64,000 nt of DNA from Sclerotiophoma versabilis. Its lineage: Eukaryota > Ascomycota > Dothideomycetes > Pleosporales > Didymellaceae. The position numbers were made by a program, and so were the translations under genes. The stretch lies in NCBI GenBank assembly GCA_012274445.1, contig JAAROD010000093.1, positions 868,001 to 932,000 of the forward strand, given 5' to 3'. The notes beneath the pieces were generated by a model. That model ran no database searches, was not told where the DNA came from, and saw only the letters and a program-made list of their open reading frames with translations. Of this stretch, positions 54,772 to 64,000 are shown one piece after another (position 1 is the stretch's first letter; each line of letters begins with the position of its first letter).

Positions 54772-57700
54772 ATGGGTTCTGTCTTAACCTGGTACAAATC
54801 TATTTTCTCGCGTCGTGTAGATCTCGTTGGCGACTACGCCGGCAGAGAGCTATTCCTTGTTGAGTTTGATTCACTCCTTTTTCGCTGCTTCTCTGATTCA
54901 AAGCTCAACTTCAGCAGTAAGTACTTCGCTTAAGAATTTCCAGAGTGCTGAGACGTTGAATAGCTGGCTTCCAACTGCTTCATGCGGTTTACATCGTTGA
55001 GAAATTACTCCAAGACTTGCTTTCAAGAAAGTGTCGGTTTCATATTGTCTGTTTGGATCAGAATGAAGACCTGTGTGTTCCATCAAATGATGACAGGACA
55101 GAACATTCCAAGTACGCAGTGGCACGAGCGGTCATCTTCAGGCATCTGGCACGCAATTTGAACTCGAGAACCAATGTCGTTATTAAACGGTTCGCATCAT
55201 ATACGGATGTCGAGTTTGTGCTTATGTGTCACGATGGCGCCATGATGGAAACCGCAGAGTCAAAAACACCACTGTGTTCAGATATCAGAAAAAATATCCA
55301 GGCAAATGTAGGGAGCCAGATATTGATGTGTGCACCAAACAACTCACACCCTTCTTCATATGCCGAACGGCTTCGCAAAATCAATTTCCGAGCGATGATT
55401 TCTTGGTTCATTGGTAATCAGTACAATGTTGCCTTAATCAATGAGTTGCGGTGCGCAGACAGCAAAGTAGGTTACCCCATGGCACTGCGGCGTTGTGTTT
55501 CGTTCTAATACTGTCCCAGGCAACAACTTTAGTTCTAGAGTCCTCACGGCAGCAGGACGTGAAAGATTTTGGCACTTCCTACGGCGCTGTAGCTTCTCGA
55601 AATCTGCAAACATCTAAAATCCCTGCACTGAGCAAATTGAAAGGGATTGTTGAACCTTCCGAGAGAGATGTGATCTCCATTTTCGTCCTCCACGCAGCGA
55701 TGCAGGATGGCGCAATACTTGCCGAAGAAGCCTCTGTCTTTCTCTTGCATACTGCTGCACTCCAGTATCTTCCGCTTGGAAACCGGCGGCCGTCGACGAC
55801 TACATAAAATACTGCTAAGAAGCTTCTCTGTTCATTCACACAAACGGCCGTCTCCCTGCTCCGCAATCACGAGATTTGGGAGCAGCTCGATCGCCTGAAT
55901 CTCCCAGCCAATCTTGCGGATCTACTCGATGGCTTCCTGCTCGCCTCTCTGACAAGCGACGTCTGCTTTCGCAATATGCTACTAGCCAACACAACCTTCA
56001 AGGAAAAATACTACAGCCTGCTTGACGCACTTGTCCAAGCCTCTGGAGGTGGCTTCGATAGAAAGCTTGTCATAAAAATGGCCACTGACTCCCAGAATCC
56101 CAAAGATCAGACTTGCTGTCTTGACTCAGTTCCGAGCAACTTCCAGGTCATCCTCCCTTTCAGAAACGCTATCTTCGACAAGCACCTTGCTCCAGTCTAT
56201 CTGCACCTAAATGGGGGACTTTCGAATGGCTCAACATCTGGAAATGGCAGGGTCTTCAAAGAACTTTCACATTGGCACAACCACAGAAATTCTATCGCAA
56301 TGAAAGGACCGACGCAGAGGTTAGGTTTCTTTGCTCGCCGTCGCAACGATTTGTATATGGCTGAGATGCATGCGTATGCAGCCAGCCTTACTAATGCAGC
56401 TGGGAAGGTCTTGGACCCAGAAACAATCATTGTGAACCAGAGAGTGTAGCTATCCCAGCCACAAAGGGCTTCTGTAGCAGCCAATATCGACAGCTCGTCC
56501 CAGCTGAAGAACACTATGTGTTCCAAAAGTAGCAAAAAACTCAGCACTCCAAAAAAGAAGAGCGAAAAGACTGTAGCTCTTGAGGCTGCAGCCGCCATCA
56601 AAGCAGCAAAAGCTCAGTCCAAAGAAGACATTGACGCTGCTTCCTGGATAGCAAAGTGTAAAGAGCTCATGGTTCAACCTAAAATGCAACTTCGGTACAC
56701 CACAGCGCGGGATTACTTGATCAAATTGCATCAAGCCAGCCTATTTAGGCCAGAGGTGGAGCTGTATATGGTGGATTGCCTACTTCGGATCTGGACGGGA
56801 TACCGTAAAGGTACGGACACAGATGCTGATGCTAGCCTCGTGGCTTTGACCTGGGACGCTCTTCTGAGATTGTCGAAGACCGCGTCCGGAATGACACCTG
56901 AAGTTGGTATTTCCCTGAAAGTTATCTCGAAAGTACTCAGACTCCCTACACTCGATTACCAGACGAATGCTGCTAGTCGGCCACTTGCCTTCGTTTGCAT
57001 GATCACCAAGGCGACTATGTCGAAAATTTCGACATCTTTCTCCATCGACTTTACCGAACTATCGATCCCAGGTGGCGCCACGATTTTCCAATTGGAGCAT
57101 TGTGGGCCGTATCTAGAGAGAGCTATCGACTCCGCTCCAGATACTCGTGTTCCGTTCCATCCGGATGCATGGCAGCGCAAGGTTCTTGATGCAATTGACG
57201 GGAACAAGTCTTTGTTTGTTATTGCACCAACTAGCGCTGGGAAAACGTTCATTTCCTTCTATGCAATGAAGCAGGTCCTCACGAATGATGACGACGGCGT
57301 TGTGGTTTACATTGCACCAACGAAAGCCCTGGTCAATCAAATTGCTGTTGAAGTCCAAGCACGGTTTTCCAAGTCCTTCAAGTACCCCGGGAAGTCTGTC
57401 TGGGCGATTCATACTCGAGACTATCGAATCAACAACGCCACCGGATGTCAAGTCTTGGTGACTGTGCCCCACGTTCTCCAGATCATGTTGCTAGCTCCAT
57501 CCAATGCTGAGAACAAGAACTCCTGGAGTTGCCGGATCAAGCGGATGATTTTCGACGAAGTCCATTGTATTGGTCAGGCGGAGGACGGTTTGGTCTGGGA
57601 ACAATTGCTGCTGCAGTCACCTTGCCCTATCATCGCCCTCTCCGCAACCGTTGGGAATCCTGAGGAGTTCAGTAGCTGGCTGGCATCGACTCAGGAAGCA

Positions 57701-60301
57701 AATGGAAACAAGCTTGTTACGATTGAGCACCACCACCGATATTCGGACTTACGAAAGTTTATCTACGTTCCCCCAAAACAGTTCTGTTTTTCAGGTCTGC
57801 CGGAGAACTCTCCTATTTATACGCCAGGCCTAGATAGAGCGGAAGCATTTGGTATTATCCATCCTGTTGCAAGTTTGAGCGATAGGTCTTGCGGAATACC
57901 AAAAGATTTGCACTTGGAGGCTCGTGATTGCCTCAGGCTTTGGCAGACAATGAGGAAGCACGCAACAGAGGAATATGTCGTTCCACTCAGTCTCAGTCCC
58001 CAGCAAGCGCTTCCAGATGTTATTAAGAAGGTCCACATATTCGAATAGGAGAAGGCCCTGAAAGCTAAACTTCTCGAATGGATGAATAAGACAAGCTCTC
58101 CGTTTGAAAAGGTTCAGCAGGATCTGAGCGCAGCACTGGTTAAGCCCGCGACGCGCGATCTCCTCAAACCCAACCACACTTGCAATGACAAATGTGATGC
58201 CCGAAAGTCAATGCAGAGAGCCTTTCTTCCATAATTCTTCCAGCGCTTACTGATTTGCATGCCAAGAACGCCCTTCCAGCTATCGTTTTCAATTACGACC
58301 GTGGTCAGTGTGAGAAGTTGATGAAAGATGTCGTGAAGGAGCTTGAAACAGGCGAGGTAGCATGGAAGGACACTAGTACCTCGTGGAAAGAGAAACTTGC
58401 AGGGTTTGAAAAGTATAAGAAAGAACAAAAGGCAGTTAAGGCCAAGGTCAAGGATGGAAAGAGCACTAGCAAGAACAAGGCCACGCGTGGAAGCGGCAAC
58501 AAGGACGACGAGGGCGATGACGAGAAAATGTCGAAGGCAAGTCGTGACCGCGAGGCTGGGTGTGCAGAGAACAGCAAGTGGGTTGGATTTGATCCTCGGG
58601 CTCCGATCGATGGCTTCCACTTCGCCAACGCGAAGAGACTTCTGCATTCTGAACTGGACGAATACAAGCGGCAACTTCGTGGACGAGGCGTCGCAGAGTG
58701 GCTCATCAGCGCTCTAAGCCGCGGTATCGGCGTCCACCATGCAGGTATGAATCGGAAGTATCGTCAAGTAGTGGAGATTCTTTTCCGTAAAAGCTACCTG
58801 CAGGTTGTGATTGCCACAGGAACTCTTGCGCTAGGTATCAACATGCCATGTAAGACCGTAGTCTTCGCCGGAGATTCCGTCTTCCTCACTGCACTCAACT
58901 TTCGTCAGTGTGCTGGTCGAGCTGGCCGAAGAAGGTTTGATCTACTTGGAAATGTCCTGTTTCTTGGAATACCCCTTCAAAGAGTATTCCGTCTTTTGAG
59001 CTCACGACTTCCAAATCTCAACGGACATTTCCCCATCACAACATCGCTCGTCTTGCGACTTGCGGCTTTGTTCCACGGCTCGAACAATTCAGACTTCGCA
59101 ATTCAGACGATCAACTCCATCCTTTCACAGCCTCGACTTTACCTTGGCTCTCCCAAATCCAAGATGGCTGTGCTACACCACCTCCGTTTCTCCATCGAGT
59201 ACCTCCGACGCCAATCCTCACTTGATGTTGATGGTTCTCCGATTAACTTTGCCGGATGTGTCTCCCACTTGTATTACACCGATAACTCCGCCTGGGCTTT
59301 CCATGCCGTTCTCAGTTCAGGCTACTTTCATGAGCTCTGCCAGGATATCGATATCAATCGCCAGCATGTTTGCTTAACTCTTATGTTGGTTTTATCGCAC
59401 ATCTTTGGTCGGCTTGAGTGCAAACACGCAGATCAGGAGTTCGTCGATGAGGTTGTGAAGCGGTCGTCTTCGGTTGTTTTTTTACCACCATTGCCGAAGA
59501 ATGCAGAAAGGACGCTCCGAGTTCACAACAAGGAAACTTTCGCGATATTCAGCACCTACTTTAGGACTTTTGCGGAACAGCACCTAAAGAATCCAGACGA
59601 TACGCTGCCGCTGAGTGAGGTACGAATTGGTTCGGAAGAGCAATTCAACATACCACCGAGCGCAAATTTTCCGCACACGATGCTTCGCTCCCCATTCGTC
59701 GTGCTTTCAGGCCATAGCGATGAGTTTGATAATGTCTCAGATCTTTGTGGTAATGTACGTTCGGGTGTCTTCCTGGAGGAAGCCGTTGTGCCATACTTGC
59801 CTATTCATCCAGAGTCTACAGTTCCACTCAACGCATACTTATACGACTTCTACAAGCATGGGGATGTAAATGCCCTGGAGCGAGCAAACAAGATTCGCAA
59901 GTCCAATGTCTGGTTCTACTTAAATGGTATGTCTCTCTCCTATCTTGTCAGTTTTTACCGACAGATATCTAGATTTCTCTCTCGTCCTTGCCACAATCAT
60001 AACAAGTCTGACTAACTTTATGAAACCCCCCTTCACCTCTGAGGCAGACATGGTTGATGTCATGGGCAGCGGCGACGCACACGAGGAATTTGAGGATGAC
60101 AAACTCCTAGTAGAGACCAGCGACAGGGCAGGACAACTGGAGAGTGATTCGGCTCCACTCAGTCTTTGGGACGGCGAGGTTGATGAGATGGAGGAGGAGA
60201 ACGATATTGATGATGTTGATATGCGCCTACTGAAAGTTCTGAAGGCCTTTCAGAGTTTGAAGGAGGCGTTTGACGAAAAGTTCAAGCAGATGTGGGCTTA
60301 G
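54772..60301 (+). pseudogene. DDX60-like DExH RNA helicase pseudogene
   Basis: Exon 1 (54772-54916, MGSVLTWYKSIFSRRVDLVG) joins at 54964 after a 47-nt intron to GFQLLHAVYIVEKLLQDLL and RKCRFHIVCLDQNEDLCVPS, the PIN-like N-terminus of DDX60 proteins. Further introns are 55467-55519 and 59927-60047. The helicase core is complete: APTSAGKT (motif I), IAPTKALVNQ (Ia), DEVHCIG (II), LSATVGNPEEF (III), then GTLALGINMPCKTV and QCAGRAGRRRFD (V-VI). The C-terminus is LKAFQSLKEAFDEKFKQMWA. Lesions: paired frameshifts about 55783 and 55817 with a TAA at 55805, TAG at 56447-56449, TAG at 58046-58048 and a frameshift about 58190-58240. DDX60/Ski2-like helicases process or sense RNA. This copy cannot make a full protein. 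Confidence 0.85.
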
Positions 60302-60550
60302 ATCTTGCCCTCAACTGAGCAATCTTACGTTCCCTACCAATGACGTCTATACCATCTAGCATACCTATAGCTTGTAGGAGAGCTGTTCCATAGAGCTCGC
60401 ATTGGTACTGAGGGTATTAGCATCACAGTCGTAGCTATTACGATGTTGTCGGCCTCTACGGTATGACCGATCTCGCTATAGCCCTCCAAATCAGCTCGCT
60501 TGTATATCACACAGCAGATCTGCTGTCAATTATGGGCGGCGCTATAACTA

Positions 60551-60986
60551 ACGTGTCCCACTACCGAGTTGGTCACCCCACCGAGTCGGTCACCCAAAAT
60601 CCCTGGTAAATTCACGAAATCTACAGCTATTTTTCTCAACAACTGCCTCATTAAATCCCTTAATATGTTCAGAGAAAGGGCTGCATCTATGTAAATATGA
60701 TAACTTCAAAGTCTAAGAGTACTAGCATTAACGTTGTTGAAGCTGTTAAGAGAAGTCTTAGATACAGGGGTAAGACAGAAGTAGTTGCAAGCTATCTCTG
60801 CATTAATAACAGCAGCTACTCTAAAATTCAAGTATACACTTATTTGTACCTATTCAAAACTATCCTAAGAATTTTAGAAGATTCCATAAGGCGGTCGTTG
60901 AGAAAAATAGCTGTAGATTTCGTGAATCTACCAGGGATTTTGGGTGACCGACTCGGTGGGGTGACCGATTCGGTAGTGGGACACGT
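60551..60986. mobile_element. 436-bp MITE with long terminal inverted repeats and TA target
   Basis: The ends ACGTGTCCCACTACCGAGTT and its near-perfect reverse complement form inverted repeats of about 95 bp, flanked on both sides by TA (60549-60550 and 60987-60988). Inside each repeat, a CCGAGTYGGTCACCC unit occurs twice in tandem, like transposase-binding sites. The central part has no transposase motif. TA duplication points to Tc1/mariner/pogo-type mobilisation in trans. A 104-codon frame running through it is a by-product of the repeat. Confidence 0.9.
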
Positions 60987-61130
60987 TATTGTACGTTGCT
61001 CAACAGGCTAATTGATTTCCTATAGAGATCTTTTGAACAGTCGTTCAGATATCAAGCTGCAAAGTATCCGCAATTTGGTGTGTTTTTGATGTGGACCGCT
61101 CGCTGGCCTATGAAAGCTACTTGTTTGATA

Positions 61131-61261
61131 CTGTAAGCCTAGGACCACACCTTATGACTACTGAGCAGCTATGACTAAGGTGTCCGACTATTTAGAGCTC
61201 AGATTGCACCCTTACATACACACACACAATATACTCATACATGACACCTACGACTAGTCCT
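61131..61261 (+). repeat. dispersed repeat, copy 2
   Basis: Second copy of the 131-bp repeat at 51843-51973, same orientation, beginning CTGTAAGCCTAGGACCACA and containing the CACACACACAATA core. It lies about 145 bp beyond the MITE. Confidence 0.85.
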
Positions 61262-61439
61262 TACCCTATGCCAACAGACACGTAGCACGCAAATGTTTGC
61301 TGTACCCGTGTCCTCTCTTAAGGTCCCTAGTTTGCAAGTTAATTGGAGTTAAGAATTGATTTCCTATTCCCAGCTCTCTAGAACTCGTCACAAATTTCCT
61401 GGCAAAATGGCGCCAAATTTTGAGACGTAAGTTCTGTTT

Positions 61440-62579
61440 ACAAGTCAACATAGCTGAGCTAAAGTCTAGTAGCTTCATCCTGTCACAACAATTCATCTTC
61501 TTCATCGGCAAGGATGGAACAGCCATCACGGTGCATGCAACTGCGATCGTTGCTACGAGTCCTAACTATATGCACTTATGTCACGTACATAGTCACGTAG
61601 TGAGCTCGCGACTCCGCAAGCACGAGCATGGGGACAGGGACCTCAGGGGTCCCCTCATCACGGGGATCACCGGAGCGGTGGTTTACCCGCTCCGAATCCC
61701 CTTTATATTCGGCTCTCTATGCATAACATGGAGGTCAGTGGTCCATGCAATAGATCATCTATGTACCTGTCACCAAGCTCTCTTTTAACCTCCACTTATC
61801 AATGGTGGAATGGAGGATTCTCGAGCGCGATGTGCGAGAATCGAAGATGTCAGGGTCGATGACTTTGTCCGGTTCTGTGAGTACGCTTACCGTGGGGACT
61901 ACACTGTACCTCCGTGGGAAGAGATCCCGCCGCGAACGAGCTCTAGGATCGAGAAGACCCAGGAGACCAACGACGCTGATGCTTTGGGGCCCTTTGGTAC
62001 ATCGTCTAAAAAGAAGAAGGGCAAGAAGGGAATACTTGTGCTGGAGCCTTCGCCCACAGAGGTAGACCATACCCAAGAAAGTCCGGAAATCGACTTATCT
62101 AGATCTGTCTCTAGGACCCAGTTACGGACTCAGTTCAGCTCCCGAAACTACCTGACCAACGGCGGTCCCAAAGCTATGATCCTGCAGCGCTTCGAACCCA
62201 TACCCAATAGTACCAGAAGCCAAAATTTCATGCCAGTTCTCCTCGACCATGCACGGCTCTACTGTTTTGCGCATGTATGTCTGATAGCGCCACTCAAAGC
62301 GCTGACCCTTGACAAGCTGCACAATACACTCTTGAAGTTCAAGTTGTACGCTGAGCGCGTTCGAGACATTATTGAGCTCGCGAGATTTGCGTACTCGAAT
62401 TCAGATCTGCCAGACAGAGGAGATGACGGAACTTTCGACGACCCGAGGAAACTAGTGGTCGATTATGTTGTATGTGAGATTGACACGATCGGAAAGCATG
62501 ACGAGTTCACCAAGTAAATGGAAGAGGGTGGGGAATTTGTGGGAGATCTTTGGAGGCTGGCAAAGCATTATATTATGTG
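61440..62579 (+). pseudogene. BTB/POZ pseudogene split by an insertion
   Basis: The N-terminal part reads SSSFILSQQFIFFIGKDGTA, then ITVHATAIVATSPNY (BTB beta strands and first helix). It is interrupted near 61572 and resumes near 61794 as LINGGMEDSRARCARIEDVR, then FVRFCEYAYRGDYTVPPWEE. The C-terminus runs to DEFTK, a TAA at 62515-62517, and continues in the same frame as MEEGGEFVGDLWRLAKHYIM to TGA at 62577-62579. Related BTB proteins read through this position. A frame change is also needed at the insertion. A Lys-rich linker (SSKKKKGKKG) lies in the middle. Confidence 0.7.
61572..61793. mobile_element. candidate short insertion with 7-bp target duplication
   Basis: The sequence CACTTAT occurs at both ends (about 61572-61578 and 61793-61799), and removing the roughly 220 bp between brings the two BTB halves together. 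The insert has no coding motif, no clear inverted repeats and no recognised Pol III boxes. An intron is less likely because no GT-AG pair restores the frame. Confidence 0.45.
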
Positions 62580-62871
62580 AGTGTATGATAGTTGTCGACG
62601 ATTCGAGCTTCCGACACTGTATGGAAAGAAAGAGGAGAGGTTATTGAAAAGTCTCATGTATCAGAAACGGGGGCGGCAAAGCCTTACGTTGTCAACATGT
62701 GTTATATTTGTCGGTGGAGTTTGCACCAATTTATGCAGTGAATCGAATGGTGCATAATTGCGCGAGGTTGTAATCAGAACATATCGTGCAATGTGTTGTG
62801 TTAATCTGTTGTTCGAGCTTTAGGCTCAGGGGTAAGTGGACTTGCTCTCGAAGTGTTGCCGACTACAATAT

Positions 62872-62910
62872 ATTGTTATGTGTACCCTGTGAAAGGGTAC
62901 ACATAACAAT
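62872..62910. other. perfect 17-bp inverted repeat (hairpin)
   Basis: ATTGTTATGTGTACCCT, a 5-nt loop GTGAA, then AGGGTACACATAACAAT, with no mismatch. It could form a stable hairpin in RNA or a cruciform in DNA. It lies about 290 bp after the BTB pseudogene and 33 bp before a possible ATG at 62943. Confidence 0.95.
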
Positions 62911-62942
62911 GTTGAAAGTAGGCGTCGAGGAACGGTTGCAGG

Positions 62943-63423
62943 ATGTCAGAAGTTGCTGAGCCAGGGTCGGGAGGTGGGAGTGGCCCTGAGAAGCGCTGCC
63001 GCGATTCCAGGGAGGGGTCAACAGGCTTTGCAAGTTTACACCACATGTTGGAACCTCGCATAACCTGCATCACGGCAATGAGCAACGCCCGGAATTGGGA
63101 TCGGCGGTTTGCGTAATGTTGAGTTTGCTGTACCAGTGTGGCCTTTCAGCTGGATTTTAGAGATTCTGCTTTGGTTCGCCATGGTAGTAGCGCTTCGGAT
63201 TCCGAGAACGTCGATACGAACAATGTGTAAGTAATAGAAATTATGAATATTGTATAGCTACACTATACTGTACCAGCTTGAAGCTCTGTCCTCTATCCTC
63301 CGTCAGGAACTGATGACAGAACTGCAGACGAGTTGGCTCGGCTTGCAGCCGAGTTGCACGCCCTTACACGCCAGCGCGATGTGATGAGGGATTTCCTCAT
63401 TCGCTCAGCTTCAACGCGCTAGC
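62943..63423 (+). CDS. possible small multi-exon gene
   Basis: An ATG at 62943 opens MSEVAEPGSGGGSGPEKRCR. A later exon from about 63150 (LDFRDSALVRHGSSASDSEN, VDTNNV) splices at GTAAGT near 63228 to an acceptor at about 63318 giving TADELARLAAELHALTRQRD, VMRDFLIRSASTR and a stop at 63423. The final exon is a short amphipathic helix. The first junction does not keep frame in any pairing I tried, so only the 3' two exons are reasonably supported. No family recognised. Confidence 0.35.
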
Positions 63424-64000
63424 AATCTCGCCGTGTGCTGTCTTGGATGATAAGCGAGCCAACAAGGCTCGTTGCTCTACCGCACGGGCGGCAGATGCGA
63501 TGCTAAGAATCGCGCTGGCGGCTGCAGAAAGCCATGCGATGCGAGAGCACACACTGCCTTGGCTCACGCAGGGGCATCCCTTTCGCGCTGCAACGGCAGT
63601 CGCGCAATCTTGCAACCAAGTTTCTTGATCTTTGAAAGTCCACATGTGCACTTGATCGATCAAGATTGTAAATTACTTGGCGCTTCAAGATCTCGGTGTA
63701 GAATCAAAAGGTGGAAAATGCTAATTTGGATTAGTTAATGTACAGCTTTGTTTGCTGTTGCGAGGCCTGGAGAAGCTAGTAGACGATAAAAACGATGACT
63801 TTTCTACTACCACGGCCCAATCACTGTGTTCCTCGCCTCTTATTCACTGCTGTACAGTCTGAAATGAAAGCGCACTTCTTTTCCAATCTGGCCGAATTAC
63901 AGTGACTAATCAGGTCGCAGACGAAACGAACGATTATTCGCACAAGCTAGGGAGACCTTATTTTGGCACATACAATCAAATGCGTTCGTGTTCAGTACAG
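63424..64000. other. gene-free stretch at window end
   Basis: Overlapping short frames only; no motif, repeat or splice model is visible. A gene may continue beyond the window. Confidence 0.35.

Noticed and set aside
60697..61011. 104-codon frame with a plausible sequence
   Set aside because: It lies in the MITE and extends through its right inverted repeat; no transposase motif is present.
1..64000. tRNA, rRNA or telomeric repeats
   Set aside because: No cloverleaf-like A and B box pair, rRNA segment or TTAGGG array was noticed by reading; a dedicated scan could still find a tRNA.

Overview
The window reads as nuclear DNA of a filamentous ascomycete (Pezizomycotina; a Dothideomycete would fit, but the species cannot be named from the sequence). 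The evidence is short GT-AG introns of about 42-90 nt with CTAAC/CTGAC-like branch points, fungal-specific families (short BTB/POZ proteins, secreted DUF3455, spherulin-type cupin, PAQR/Izh receptor, DDX60-like helicase) and decayed transposons whose in-frame stops are of the CAA/CAG-to-TAA/TAG or TGG-to-TGA kind expected from repeat-induced point mutation (RIP). I saw no rRNA, tRNA, CRISPR or telomere repeat. All exon models below were assembled by eye from splice signals and reading frame.

Left arm (1 to about 15 kb): a psq-type HTH/F-box chimera, an uncharacterised 260-residue protein, a multi-pass membrane gene, a 649-residue protein of an uncharacterised fungal family, a BTB protein, a Tc1/mariner relic, a broken BTB gene and a CxCG zinc-finger protein. 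Long stretches between them look AT-rich and empty.

Middle block (about 15.6 to 43.6 kb): different in character, apparently more GC-rich, densely packed with small genes on both strands and studded with mini- and microsatellites. Seven to eight genes encode short coiled-coil proteins with no domain I recognise. Between them lie a GPI-type cell-wall protein, a 541-residue protein with a degenerate J-like domain, a C2H2 regulator, a Myb/SANT regulator, an acidic protein, a compact mitotic-type cyclin, DUF3455, a small HTH-like protein, a PAQR receptor with one in-frame stop, and a secreted cupin. A 5'-truncated LINE marks the right edge. The mix of regulators, one cyclin, one receptor and secreted proteins looks like accessory or rapidly evolving gene content. 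I found no tyrosine-recombinase captain or terminal repeats that would make it a defined mobile element.

Right arm (about 44 to 64 kb): an intact BTB gene, Tc1 and pogo relics with RIP-like stops, an FtsJ-like methyltransferase gene plus a wrecked paralogue, a 5.5-kb DDX60-like RNA helicase pseudogene with at least six lesions, a 436-bp TA-flanked MITE, a dispersed 131-bp repeat, a broken BTB gene carrying a short insertion with a possible 7-bp target duplication, and a perfect 17-bp hairpin.

The most noteworthy points are the coiled-coil family in the middle block, the identical 12-bp palindrome TACAGTACTGTA at three sites, the J-like domain with RPD in place of HPD, the PAQR gene with a single stop, and the contrast between RIP-scarred arms and a nearly unscarred middle block.
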